From Haematomicrobium sanguinis DSM 21259 (lineage in GTDB: Bacteria > Actinomycetota > Actinomycetes > Actinomycetales > Micrococcaceae): a stretch of 64,000 bases of DNA. Below are positions 43,910 through 52,890 of this stretch, in pieces (within the stretch, counting starts at the first letter, position 1; every line of letters begins with the position of its first letter). The stretch is taken from the NCBI RefSeq assembly GCF_000688395.1, contig NZ_JIAG01000004.1, positions 124,001 to 188,000 on the forward strand. Reading direction: 5' to 3'. Below the pieces are notes generated by a model, which made no database searches, was not told the DNA's origin, and saw nothing but the letters and a program-made list of their open reading frames with translations. Made by a program: the position numbers and the translations under genes.

Positions 43910-44149
43910 TTAGTTCTTGTAGTTTTCGACTTCGCTGGCGGGGCGAACCTTGGCGTCATTGGGGTCCTGCCCAAATTCCGCGCGGGCGCGACGCTGCCGC
44001 AAGAGATCCCAGCACTGATCCAATTGCGTCTCTACCTCACGCAGGCGCTTGCGAGTTTCGTCGGTCTTTTCTTCTTGATTGCGCAGCTCATGCTCTTCGG
44101 CCATGAGTGCGTCGATGTTTCCGAGGACGTCTGAATTATTCATAGTCAA
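43910..44149 (-). CDS. DUF2630 small helical protein
   Basis: This protein has 79 residues (77 if the second ATG is used). IDALMAEEHELRNQEEKTDETRKRLREVETQLDQCWDLLRQRRARAEFG is the DUF2630 signature: two antiparallel helices with a conserved LDQCWDLLRQRRA. The tail is DPNDAKVRPASEVENY. The function is unknown; it is widespread in actinobacteria. It is probably cotranscribed with the acidic protein. Confidence 0.88.
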   Translation of the reverse strand: MTMNNSDVLGNIDALMAEEHELRNQEEKTDETRKRLREVETQLDQCWDLLRQRRARAEFGQDPNDAKVRPASEVENYKN

Positions 44150-44234
44150 AAACTACCCCAATACCTGGCGGTGCACAGCACCCCATGAATCGAGCGTGTT
44201 GATCGCGCTGTGCGGCGCGCGGCGCCGGAGTCCG

Positions 44235-44272
44235 ACATCGAGTGACACCCAACCCAACATCGAGTGACACCC
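44235..44272. repeat. Two direct copies of a 16-base word
   Basis: ACATCGAGTGACACCC occurs at 44235-44250 and again exactly at 44257-44272 (period 22). It lies in the 181-base gap between the divergent-side DUF2630 start and the stop of the DUF222 HNH gene. Two copies alone do not make a CRISPR array. Confidence 0.7.
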
Positions 44273-44330
44273 TGCCCAATGGGCGAAGGCCACGCTGTGG
44301 GGTTCCACCGAGGCACCTCGACGGAGTGCA

Positions 44331-46160
44331 TCACCCGGTTTGGGTCGGTGGGCCGAGTTCGTCCAGGGTATAAAAGAGGTTGCGCCGCGGAGTTCGCGTT
44401 CTGTCGATCCACGGCGGGGGAATCACCCATGGTTTTCCGTCAATAATTTTCAGGGTCCAGGTCCCTCGGTGTATCACGTGGTGGTGATAGGCGCACAGTA
44501 GCGCGCCGTTACTGACGTTGGTTTCACCGCCGTGGGCTTTCCAATGACTCACGTGATGCGCCTCGCATCGGAAAATGGGCGCAGTGCACCCTGGGAAGAT
44601 GCATCCCTTGTCCCGTGCAGCAAGGGCGAGGCGTTGGGCCCTGGTGAACAGCCTCGCCCCACGCCCGAGGTCCAGTGGTTCGGACCTGCCGCCAAGCACG
44701 ATCGGAATAATGTTCGCCTCACAGGCGAGTAGCCGTATTTCGGAGGCGGACGCGGGGCCGGTGTGCTGGAGAGATGCGATTCGATCCAGCAACTCGGAAC
44801 CACCTTGCACCCCGCCAATCACAGAGCCGCCCGACGTAACGTGAGTTGAGTTGGATTGCGGCACCGAATCTCCAGGTACACCGCCTATCGCTGTGGGGTC
44901 TGAACTCTCCGCCGCCCCAGTATCCGGTTTGCGAAGGCGATCCTTGCGAAAATTGCGGAGTCTTCCGAAAAGTTTTTCGTGGTCGATCGTTGCGAGAATC
45001 GTCGTGTTGGGTCCCACTTCACTGAACGATTGGTCAGCGTTCTCAAGCGCTGCCATGAGCGCGTCCAAGGTCTTCTGCGCCTTGGTGGGCTTGATGCCCA
45101 TCGCCGAGCCAACAGTATCGTCGAGAATCGGCAGGTCCACCGCCGGCCCAACGGCCACATCGGCGCGGTCTGCGAGCGCCGCAGTTCTGGTCGCGAAGCG
45201 TTCATTCTGGGCGTGGGTGAGGCGCAGAAGATAGGTGTGAAGGTTGTTTTCACAACCCAAATAGAATGCACCCTGTTTCTGGGCCAAGTACCGTTCGCTG
45301 GGCTCTTGACCGTCCGGATCGACGTGGAGCACCCAGCGTTTGGCAAGTCGTTTGAGTTCATCCGGGCCAATGCTGGTCGCTTGTTCGCAGAGGTATTTTT
45401 CAGCGTGCTCAGCCCAGAACTCCCGTTGGTCCTGGGGCATCTGTTCCGGCGGGAGCGTTTCTTCAAACTCGACCGCTGGCTCATCTTCCTCGTCGTCCGC
45501 GCAGCCCGCCCCCGTTTCGGCTCCTGGTAGCACTCCAGGTCGAAGAGATTTGATGTCCTTGAGAGCTCGCGCAATATGGAGTGCACCTTCGAGGTCAACC
45601 TCGCCGGATAGTAGCGCCGAGCGCAATCCTTCTTGACGTGCAGGGGTTTGTTCTCCCACGGGTGTGGTGGTGCGCGTGATGGTACGAGCGAGCCGTACCC
45701 GCCGGTTCGCCTCGGTTCTCGAGATGCGCAAGGTATCGACAAGGAAGTCCTTGATACTGCGATATTGCGGGTGCGGTGACTCCTTGTCCCAGCCGTAAGT
45801 ATTGCCCAGTGGACTGGCGGTCACGCCTTCTTGGTCCATGATGCCCGTTAGAGCTACTTGCGCGGACAGCGCAGCCCGGATTACGGCCTCAAGTTCTTGC
45901 GAGAGAGCGGTGAGTTCCTTGCGGTGGGTCCCGGTTCCTCGGGTACCCACGGTTTGTGCGAGTTCGAGGAGATTCCTTCTGGTGTCAAGAAGTGAAAACT
46001 CTTGGCCCCACTCCGAGGGAGTCAGTTCATCCATCGAATAACCGAGCGGGCCAAACTCAATGTCGGTGCCAGGGTTTAGGTTGGCGTCATGAGAAATACA
46101 GGCGTCACCGGAATCGTTCTGAATGCCGCGGTCCGCGGACTCAAAAAGGGACTCCTCCAT
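44331..46160 (-). CDS. DUF222 / 13E12-type HNH endonuclease-like protein
   Basis: This 609-residue protein has a long helical DUF222 domain (about residues 60-400, with YRSIKDFLVDTLRISRTEANRRVRLA) and a C-terminal HNH motif: CIFPGCTAPIFRCEAHHVSHWKAHGGETNVSNGALLCAYHHHVIH, with paired Cys and the HH-x-N-x-H pattern. These proteins are numerous in actinobacteria (REP13E12 in mycobacteria); the biological role is unknown and activity is usually untested. ATG 46160 follows AGAGGAG. The gap 46161-46461 upstream is AT-richer than its surroundings and contains a small ATGTAG/CTACAT hairpin but no ORF. Confidence 0.88.
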   Translation of the reverse strand: MEESLFESADRGIQNDSGDACISHDANLNPGTDIEFGPLGYSMDELTPSEWGQEFSLLDTRRNLLELAQTVGTRGTGTHRKELTALSQELEAVIRAALSAQVALTGIMDQEGVTASPLGNTYGWDKESPHPQYRSIKDFLVDTLRISRTEANRRVRLARTITRTTTPVGEQTPARQEGLRSALLSGEVDLEGALHIARALKDIKSLRPGVLPGAETGAGCADDEEDEPAVEFEETLPPEQMPQDQREFWAEHAEKYLCEQATSIGPDELKRLAKRWVLHVDPDGQEPSERYLAQKQGAFYLGCENNLHTYLLRLTHAQNERFATRTAALADRADVAVGPAVDLPILDDTVGSAMGIKPTKAQKTLDALMAALENADQSFSEVGPNTTILATIDHEKLFGRLRNFRKDRLRKPDTGAAESSDPTAIGGVPGDSVPQSNSTHVTSGGSVIGGVQGGSELLDRIASLQHTGPASASEIRLLACEANIIPIVLGGRSEPLDLGRGARLFTRAQRLALAARDKGCIFPGCTAPIFRCEAHHVSHWKAHGGETNVSNGALLCAYHHHVIHRGTWTLKIIDGKPWVIPPPWIDRTRTPRRNLFYTLDELGPPTQTG

Positions 46161-46461
46161 TGCCAACTCCTCTGCTCTGGCTATGTAGTGTCCCTCTACA
46201 TGATCAGCTTATCGTATCTCAGTACTAACTGCAAGTTGTTATTTCAAACATACTTACGATGGTGTGGCGTGAGGTTTGCCGCACCTGGACAGAGGGTTCG
46301 GGTAGCAAAAAGTTGTCTCCCAGGATTCGGCACCCGCAAAGTTGCTTCTGAAATTCCGGCCGCAACTACTTTCGCCCTCTCGCCACCACCTGCCAGCGCT
46401 CTCCCGTCGGTAGTCGCTTCCGCAGTTTCGCCGCCAGCCGACCGTGCCGTCGCCCCGGTGG

Positions 46462-48360
46462 CTATTTCCGGTGGTCCGCCAGGATTACGTCGGAGGCCTT
46501 TTCAGCCACCATGTAAGTGGGTAGCGCAACAAAGAAACCCGGGATGCGCGGAAATACCGAGGCGTCGACCACACGCAATCCCGAAACTCCGCGCAACCGG
46601 AAATCGCCGTCGAGCACCGCCATGGGGTCTTCGTCGGCGCCAATGGGGACCGAGCATGACGCATGGTGACCCCAGGATTGGTAACGGACCCACTCAGCCA
46701 GGGATTCGTCGTCGTTCTTCTCGGCGCCCGGAACCAACTCTTGCCGCACCGCGCTACCCAACCGCGCGCTCAATCCGCGCGCAAACCGGATGCCATCGAC
46801 AACCGCCCGCAGGTCATCGTCCGCGCCGGTGACAGACCCTGCCTCCGTGTCAACGGCACTGTTTTCCGTGGCGCTCGACTCGTCAAAGTAGCGGAAATCT
46901 ATCGCGGGTGTGTCGCGCGGATCTGCGCTGCGCAGGGCGACCGTGCCCGCCCGGTTATGCGTATGACCCTTCAAAATGACCCAACTGAGCTTGTTGTGCG
47001 TTGCCGCAAATGCGTCGGCATAGCCCGGGTAGTAGCCGCGGAAATCGACGGGGAGCGAGAAGATGAAGAGATCCGGAGCCCCAAGATCCGGCCGGGACTT
47101 TCTCACGTAGGCCGCGAGCGATCCGTTGGTGGTGTAGGGGCCGTCGCGATCCTCGGTCCATTCGGTGTACAGCGGGTCCTGAGTGTCCCCGTGTGGCACG
47201 TCCAAGCCCGCACCGGCAAAGATCGGGTAGTCCTCGGCGAGTTCATCTACGACCGAAATTTCGTAACGGTCCTGGAGGTTGCGGCCAACCCCGGGCGCCT
47301 CTTTGACGATAGGGATGTCAAAGTTTTCCAGTTCCTCTTTCGGACCGATTCCCGAGAGTTTGAGCAGTTGCGGAGTGTTGAACGCCCCCGCGGAGAGGAT
47401 GACTTCTTTGCGGGCATAGGCGCGGCGCGGAGTCGGAGATTCCGGCTGCGGTGTGAGCGGCGAAGCGGAGTACAGACCCGAACCCTGAAGGTATTCCACG
47501 CCGATTGCGCGGGGCTCGCCGGCGGGCGCGGTTTCGGTCAGCACGCGTGTCACCAGCGCGTCTGTGCGCAGTGTCAGATTGGGGTAGGCAGAGGCGGCCG
47601 CCACGAGGCGTTCTCGGCTGCCAAAGCGCACGCCGTGCCCAACAGCCACCGGCACAAAGATCATGCCCTCGGCACTGTTATCGATGAATTCGGTGCTGTT
47701 GGGGTCGTAGGGAGGCTCTCCCGGCAGTTCCGAATGCGGGTGCTCTTCGCGGGAGGTTTGGTCCATGGTGTCAATGATGTCCAGGAATTTCTGTTCGCGA
47801 CCACCGACCGAAGGGTTGGCGCGTGTGGTCGGTAACCACCCGTTGTAGCCGTGTCCATGCGCGTCGGCGCCGGTCTTGGTGCCAGGGTGCTCGGATTTTG
47901 GGTTGAACCAATGCTCGATGCGCTCAAAGTACCGATGCATGTTGTCCGCTCCCCACGAGGGGTCCCCTGTGAGCTGTGCCAGGTAATCCCAATCCGCGCG
48001 GTGCGGGTAAAGCGTAATCATGGCCGAGACCGCGGTTGACCCGCCCACCGTAGATCCGCGTGGATACAGCACACCGTCGCGTTGGGCTACGAACTTCTCA
48101 TCTCGCTCCGCTTCGGCCAGCTCGGGATAGTGCCGGACAAAAAAGTCCCATCGCATGTCCGGGTCTTCGCTCGCTCGAGCGTGAAATACCGGGACTTGGT
48201 AGTAGGGGCAATCGTCGTTGTGGCCGGCCTCCAAGACGAGCACGCTGAAGCCGGCCTCAGCCAGATTCGCCGCGAGCGGGCCGCCTCCGGCACCGGTGCC
48301 CACGACAATAAAGTCGAACTCTTCGCGTTCCTCACCGTTGCCGCTCTGCTGGTCTTGCAT
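46462..48360 (-). CDS. GMC-family FAD-dependent oxidoreductase
   Basis: This 632-residue protein has the FAD dinucleotide motif IVVGTGAGGGPLAANLAEAGFSVLVLEAG at the N-terminus, then GGSTAVSAMITLYPHRADWDYLA (GMC signature 1 region) and GAFNTPQLLKLSGIGP (GMC signature 2). The active-site His is in YQSWGHHASCSVPIG. Choline, alcohol or sugar oxidation are the usual activities. ATG 48360 follows GGGGAG. No partner aldehyde dehydrogenase is adjacent, so the substrate is open. Confidence 0.93.
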   Translation of the reverse strand: MQDQQSGNGEEREEFDFIVVGTGAGGGPLAANLAEAGFSVLVLEAGHNDDCPYYQVPVFHARASEDPDMRWDFFVRHYPELAEAERDEKFVAQRDGVLYPRGSTVGGSTAVSAMITLYPHRADWDYLAQLTGDPSWGADNMHRYFERIEHWFNPKSEHPGTKTGADAHGHGYNGWLPTTRANPSVGGREQKFLDIIDTMDQTSREEHPHSELPGEPPYDPNSTEFIDNSAEGMIFVPVAVGHGVRFGSRERLVAAASAYPNLTLRTDALVTRVLTETAPAGEPRAIGVEYLQGSGLYSASPLTPQPESPTPRRAYARKEVILSAGAFNTPQLLKLSGIGPKEELENFDIPIVKEAPGVGRNLQDRYEISVVDELAEDYPIFAGAGLDVPHGDTQDPLYTEWTEDRDGPYTTNGSLAAYVRKSRPDLGAPDLFIFSLPVDFRGYYPGYADAFAATHNKLSWVILKGHTHNRAGTVALRSADPRDTPAIDFRYFDESSATENSAVDTEAGSVTGADDDLRAVVDGIRFARGLSARLGSAVRQELVPGAEKNDDESLAEWVRYQSWGHHASCSVPIGADEDPMAVLDGDFRLRGVSGLRVVDASVFPRIPGFFVALPTYMVAEKASDVILADHRK

Positions 48361-48596
48361 CCGCCACTCCCCCGATCTGCGTTGATGCTCTCTACCGTAT
48401 ACACGCCACCTCGAGTTGGGCACCCCCTGACCTCGCCACAAAATGCTCCCAGCCAACGCCCACCGCGCTCACGTCCCTGGCGAGCGGCCCACATCTTCCT
48501 CGGAGGGGCGGACCGTATACAGGGTTCGTTTCATTTTGTACGCTCAGTAATAGGACGCTCGGAGTAAGCGCGCCGCACCGACAACTCGGAGGAAAA

Positions 48597-48959
48597 ATGA
48601 CTAACGACATTGCCAACGGCATCAATCCAGAATCTGTGCCGAGCGGTACCGGGTGCAAAGAGTGTCTGGCCGGTGAAGGCGCGGGCTGGTGGGTTCACCT
48701 GCGCCGCTGTGCCGAGTGCGGCCACATCGGGTGTTGCGATTCCTCTCCCTCTCAGCACGCGCGTGCCCACTGGGAAGAGTCGGGGCATCCCGTCCTCCAA
48801 AGTTTTGAGCCCGGGGAGGATTGGTTCTACAGCTACGAAACCGACGATTACGTCGACGGTCCGCGTCTAGCCGATCCACAGTCGCGGCCGCTGGATCAGC
48901 CGGTGCCCGGGCCGGCTGGCAAGGTGCCGGAGAACTGGCGCGAACTAATCAACATGTAA
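48597..48959 (+). CDS. UBP-type zinc-finger protein
   Basis: This 120-residue protein has a ZnF-UBP fold: CKECLAGEGAGWWVHLRRCAECGHIGCCDSSPSQHARAHWEESGHPVLQSFEPGEDWFYSY, with Cys/His ligands in the usual order and GHPV at the end. A Pro-rich tail follows. In eukaryotes the domain binds ubiquitin C-termini; the bacterial role is unknown. ATG has GGAGG upstream. It converges on pheA across a family 1 repeat. Confidence 0.92.
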   Translation: MTNDIANGINPESVPSGTGCKECLAGEGAGWWVHLRRCAECGHIGCCDSSPSQHARAHWEESGHPVLQSFEPGEDWFYSYETDDYVDGPRLADPQSRPLDQPVPGPAGKVPENWRELINM

Positions 48960-48962
48960 CCC

Positions 48963-49034
48963 CGTTTCGCATCCCCATGCCGCAAAATCAGACCCGTATA
49001 CGGGGATGAAAGTGCGGTACGGGGATGCGAAATG
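48963..49034. repeat. Family 1 structured repeat, copy D
   Basis: Arms 48963-48984 and 49013-49034 pair over 22 nt with three substitutions around a 28-base loop holding CCCGTATACGGG. CATCC lies at 48970, with GGATG at 49004 and 49023 (offsets +34 and +53); the +19 box is CAGAC. It sits between the UBP-protein stop (48959) and the convergent pheA stop (49045). Confidence 0.92.
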
Positions 49035-49044
49035 AGTTAGGGCG

Positions 49045-49962
49045 TTAGGGCACGAGGGTTTTGAACCACTGCTCGGCGGCCCAGAACGCTTCATCCCGAG
49101 TGTGCCGCGGAACTTTAGACTCGCGGCGATCCGCCCTTGGATAGGATCCCAAGAACCGAATCCCCGGCGAGACCCGATGCAAACCCTTAAGCGCATCGGC
49201 GACGCGAGCGTCCAGAATGTGCCCATCCACATCGATACTGAAGAAGTAATCGCCTAAGAATTCGCCGGTGGGACGGGATTCAATGCGGCTCATGTTGACG
49301 CCGCGCGTCGCAAACTGGTCCAAAATTTCCATCAGCGCGCCGGGGTGGTCCTGCGGTAGCGGAATGACCACGGTTGTTTTATCAAACCCGGTCACTTCGG
49401 GCAGTTCGCCGGGACGCCCCACCAAGACAAACCGCGTCACCGCATCGGCGACATCGCCAATGTTTTGCGCCAGTACCGGCAGCCCAAGTCGATCAGCCAG
49501 CAAAGGATTGCAGATCGCCGCATCGAAGGGGGCAGACTCATCCTGTAGCGCTACCGCGGCCGCCGCGGTAGACGAACCCGGGAAATATTCCGCATTGGGA
49601 ATATTTTGGTCTACCCACAACCGGCACTGGGCCCACGCTTGGACATGAGTGGATATGGTGCATACCTTATCCAAGGTCATACCCGGCTTACCCACCAAGA
49701 CAAAGGAGATAGGAACCAGAACTTCTCGCTGAATCTGTAATTGCTTTCCGCGCGCGATGGCATCGAGTGTCGCCGTGACCCCGCCCTCAACGGAATTCTC
49801 AATGGGCACCATTGCCGCGTCGGCCAGCCCGTCGCGCACCTGTTCCAACGCTTGTTGGACATTAGCCATCGGCGCCCGTTCGGCCTCGTTGGCGCCGGGA
49901 ATCTTGAGCAGTGCGGCCTCGGTAAAGGTTCCTTCGGGACCAAGGTAGGTGTATCGGGTCAC
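49045..49962 (-). CDS. pheA: Prephenate dehydratase
   Basis: PheA converts prephenate to phenylpyruvate for phenylalanine synthesis. The catalytic domain starts TRYTYLGPEGTFTEAALLKI and includes VPIENSVEGGVTATLDA. The regulatory ACT domain has HPGALMEILDQFATRGVNMSRIESRPTGEFLGDYFF (ESRP). No chorismate mutase domain is fused. GTG 49962 overlaps the rhodanese stop (GTGA); 305 residues. Confidence 0.95.
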   Translation of the reverse strand: MTRYTYLGPEGTFTEAALLKIPGANEAERAPMANVQQALEQVRDGLADAAMVPIENSVEGGVTATLDAIARGKQLQIQREVLVPISFVLVGKPGMTLDKVCTISTHVQAWAQCRLWVDQNIPNAEYFPGSSTAAAAVALQDESAPFDAAICNPLLADRLGLPVLAQNIGDVADAVTRFVLVGRPGELPEVTGFDKTTVVIPLPQDHPGALMEILDQFATRGVNMSRIESRPTGEFLGDYFFSIDVDGHILDARVADALKGLHRVSPGIRFLGSYPRADRRESKVPRHTRDEAFWAAEQWFKTLVP

Positions 49963-50300
49963 GGAACGTCCGCTCCAATCACATAAGGAGTTTCGCCATT
50001 CTCGGAAACAAGCGGGCGCCCGGCCACGGACCAGGCCGTCATGCTCCCACGAACGTTGACCGCCTCGTAACCTTGAGCGTTGAGCCATGCCACGACCTGC
50101 GAGGAACGTCCCCCGCGTAAACAGATCACGCGGTATTCCACATCGGGGTCGAGTTCATTCAAGCGCATCGGGATGTCATTCATAGGAATGTGAAGCGCGC
50201 CCGGAATGTGCCCGGCAACCCATTCATAGTCGTCCCGCACATCCAGGACGGGTGTGGTTTCACTCACATCGTCAATGTCCACGTTGGTGATGTCTGACAT
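49959..50300 (-). CDS. Rhodanese-like domain protein
   Basis: This 113-residue single rhodanese domain has LDVRDDYEWVAGHIPGALHIPMNDI, and the active-site loop is VICLRGGRSSQVVAWL with the catalytic Cys. It is a likely cytoplasmic sulfurtransferase or phosphatase-like protein. ATG 50300 follows an AGTGGAA stretch. Its coupling to pheA is tight, but no functional link is obvious. Confidence 0.92.
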   Translation of the reverse strand: MSDITNVDIDDVSETTPVLDVRDDYEWVAGHIPGALHIPMNDIPMRLNELDPDVEYRVICLRGGRSSQVVAWLNAQGYEAVNVRGSMTAWSVAGRPLVSENGETPYVIGADVP

Positions 50301-50494
50301 TTCCACTCTCAACTCTCCGACGGCTCGCTCATTCCGCCTATTCTCAGGCTACAAGCACCGGCCATTATTCCCGCAACGCAACCAGCCCTATGCCGAATGT
50401 GACTGGTTGCCGCGTCCTGGCGATGGGTGGAATCGCGCAAATTCGGGCATGGCCAATATGACAGACACATCAAACAAGTGGCATTCTGAATCAA

Positions 50495-51991
50495 ATGAGC
50501 ACTACGCCACAAACCCCCACCCCCACGGGCTCCCCGGCAAGCACAGCACAGAACACGCGCCAATTCTTGGGCCATCCGGCAATGCTGTTCAGCCTCTTCA
50601 ATGTGGAACTCTGGGAGCGCTTCTCCTTCTACGGCATGCAAGCCATTGCCGCCTACTACATCTATTACTCCACAACCGATGGCGGACTCGGCCTCGACGA
50701 GACCATGGCCATTGGCATCATTGGCGCGTATGGCGGCGTTGTCTATTTGTCGACGGTTCTCGGTGCATGGATTTCCGATCGACTCTTCGGCCCGGAGCGC
50801 GTGCTGTTTTACAGCGGCATCCTCATCATGTTTGGCCACATTGCACTCGCCCTCATTCCGGGTGTAGCCGGTTTGATCGCAGGTTTGGCCATGGTTGGCA
50901 TTGGCTCGGGCGGGCTGAAAGCCACCGCGACATCCTTGGTCGGCACCTTGTACGCCAAGGATGACGAGCGCAAAGACGCCGGCTTCTCCATCTTCTATAT
51001 GGGTGTCAATATCGGCGCACTCTTTGGACCGCTCGTGACCGGTTGGCTTCAAGTCGCCCCCGGCCTGGGGTTCCACATTGCTTTCGGTGCGGCCGCCGTA
51101 GGTATGGCAATTGGCCTGGTGACCTACGCCATCACACGCAAGAACATGCCAGAGTCCTCACACGTGGTCGCCAATCCGCTTCCCAAAAACATGTACTGGG
51201 TACTGCCCGTCGGCGTCATCGCCCTGGCAGCGATCATTGCGATTTTGCTCGTTTCCGGCATCGTCAACGCGAACAACCTGGCCACCAGCGTCGGTATCGC
51301 AGTTGCGGGCATCGCGGCGATCTACTTTTTCGTCATTCTCTCCAGCAAGCAAATCACCTCTGATGAGCGCAGCCGGGTCTTCTCCTTCATTCCGCTTTTC
51401 ATTGCCAGCACAGCATTTTGGGCGCTCTTCCAGCAACAGTTCACGGTGATCCCGGTGTATGCCGAGAGCCGCCTCGACCGGAATATCTTTGGCTTCGTCA
51501 TTCCGCCGGCCTGGGTGAATTCGATCAACCCGATCTTTATCATCATCTTTGCGGGAATCTTCGCCGCGATTTGGACGGCACTCGGGAAACGTCAGCCCAC
51601 GACGCCGACCAAGTTCGCCATTGCCCTGGTCATCATGGGACTCGCGTTCTTCCTGTTTGTTCCGTTTGCGGGCAGCGGTGAAAACAGCGTTCCGTTCATC
51701 ATGATCATTGGTGTGTTGTTCCTCTTCACCCTCGCCGAGTTGAACATTTCTCCCATCGGCCTCTCGCTCGCGACAAAGCTCGCCCCCGAGAAGTTCCAAA
51801 CCCAGATGGTCGCCCTGTTCTTCCTTTCGGTTTCTCTGGGATCAACCCTTGCCGGCGTGCTCGGACAGCTGGGACAGACCATCCCGGAAGGCACCTACTT
51901 CTTGATGGTAGGGATTGCCTCGATCGTCGTCGCAGGGCTGTTGCTGTTGGTCTCGCCGTGGATCCGCAAGGCCATGAAGGGCGTACACTAA
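50495..51991 (+). CDS. POT-family proton-dependent oligopeptide transporter
   Basis: This 498-residue protein has about 14 membrane segments. The ExxERFxYY-type motif is ELWERFSFYGMQA in TM1, and the PTR2 signature region is IGSGGLKATATSLVG with GFSIFYMGVNIGALFGPLVTGW. It imports di- and tripeptides with protons. It ends at the perfect terminator 52040-52086. Confidence 0.95.
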   Translation: MSTTPQTPTPTGSPASTAQNTRQFLGHPAMLFSLFNVELWERFSFYGMQAIAAYYIYYSTTDGGLGLDETMAIGIIGAYGGVVYLSTVLGAWISDRLFGPERVLFYSGILIMFGHIALALIPGVAGLIAGLAMVGIGSGGLKATATSLVGTLYAKDDERKDAGFSIFYMGVNIGALFGPLVTGWLQVAPGLGFHIAFGAAAVGMAIGLVTYAITRKNMPESSHVVANPLPKNMYWVLPVGVIALAAIIAILLVSGIVNANNLATSVGIAVAGIAAIYFFVILSSKQITSDERSRVFSFIPLFIASTAFWALFQQQFTVIPVYAESRLDRNIFGFVIPPAWVNSINPIFIIIFAGIFAAIWTALGKRQPTTPTKFAIALVIMGLAFFLFVPFAGSGENSVPFIMIIGVLFLFTLAELNISPIGLSLATKLAPEKFQTQMVALFFLSVSLGSTLAGVLGQLGQTIPEGTYFLMVGIASIVVAGLLLLVSPWIRKAMKGVH

Positions 51992-52039
51992 CCGCAGCCC
52001 GCGCCTCCATAGCCACGGGCCCACGCCATATAGCCATAG

Positions 52040-52086
52040 AAAAGTGCTGGGTCGCCGTCCACACAGGACGGCGACCCAGCACTTTT
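52040..52086. terminator. Perfect 21-bp bidirectional terminator
   Basis: Arms 52040-52060 and 52066-52086 are exact complements (AAAAGTGCTGGGTCGCCGTC and so on) with a 5-base ACACA loop, starting A4 and ending T4. It separates the convergent POT and DUF4190 genes and serves both. Confidence 0.92.
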
Positions 52087-52109
52087 GCGTTCAATGACTC
52101 CTTTGCCGA

Positions 52110-52817
52110 CTACCGATCAATGTTCGCGAATCCTGCGGCCCCAAGGATCATGACAAAAAACAAGATAAAGACCAGGCTCAGCCCGAGCATGATGTAACCC
52201 AGCACCAACCCGGTAATCGCCATACCCTTACCGGCCGGCTCCCTTTTGAGCCCGATATGCCCAAAAATTACGGCCAACACCGCGATGATCCCGTAGGTGA
52301 AAAACAGTGGCACGCTCAAGATGCCCAACACCATGGAGGCAATGCTGAACCCCTTGCGCTGATCCTGCATCGGATACGGGTACCCGCCTTGGGGATACAT
52401 GGGATACCCGGGTTGTCCCGGATAGTTCTGACCCGCGTAGGGTTGCCCGGCCTGGTGCTGCCCGGGATACCCCTGGCTCGCGTACGGCTGCCCCGTTGCC
52501 GCTCCCCCCGAGGTCCCCGGGTGTGCGGAATATCCCGAGTACCCCGACGCTCCGGAACCTGCCTGCGAGGGGTAACCGCTCGCCGTCGTACTTCCGCCGG
52601 AACCAGGAGCACCGGGCGAGCCGCCCGCATACGGTCCCGCCTGGCCAAACACGCGGCTAGGATCATCCGCATCCTTCGCGGCGGGCAAATACGGATTCTG
52701 CCCGGGACCAACCGCGGCCGCCGAGTCGGAGAGCTTGGACGCCTCCTCGCTGGCGAAACGCCGTTTGCCGTCAGGGGACGCAAATTTGGGGTCTTGAGGG
52801 GTGTCCGGCGTGCTCAT
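52110..52817 (-). CDS. DUF4190 membrane protein with Gly/Pro/Tyr-rich N-terminus
   Basis: This 235-residue protein has a long disordered N-terminal half with repeated YPGQ, YAGQ and GQPYASQG motifs, followed by a DUF4190 domain: GFSIASMVLGILSVPLFFTYGIIAVLAVIFGHIGLKRE and a second helix pair. ATG 52817 with AAGGA upstream is chosen; the frame to 53198 is antisense of pgm. Function unknown. Confidence 0.88.
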   Translation of the reverse strand: MSTPDTPQDPKFASPDGKRRFASEEASKLSDSAAAVGPGQNPYLPAAKDADDPSRVFGQAGPYAGGSPGAPGSGGSTTASGYPSQAGSGASGYSGYSAHPGTSGGAATGQPYASQGYPGQHQAGQPYAGQNYPGQPGYPMYPQGGYPYPMQDQRKGFSIASMVLGILSVPLFFTYGIIAVLAVIFGHIGLKREPAGKGMAITGLVLGYIMLGLSLVFILFFVMILGAAGFANIDR

Positions 52818-52890
52818 ATCGATCCTTGGGCTCAGGTGAATGTGAGGCAAGTCTAGCGCCACGCCCAGCGGTTCGTGGCATGCTTGAGGC

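Noticed and set aside
44331-46160. Mobile element or intron-encoded homing endonuclease
   Set aside because: The HNH protein is of the DUF222 type, common in actinobacterial chromosomes; no transposase, inverted termini or interrupted host gene is visible, only the small direct repeat reported as a finding.
46089-46832. A 247-codon plus-strand ORF between the HNH and GMC genes
   Set aside because: It overlaps both neighbours extensively, has proline/arginine-rich frame-shadow composition and no conserved feature.
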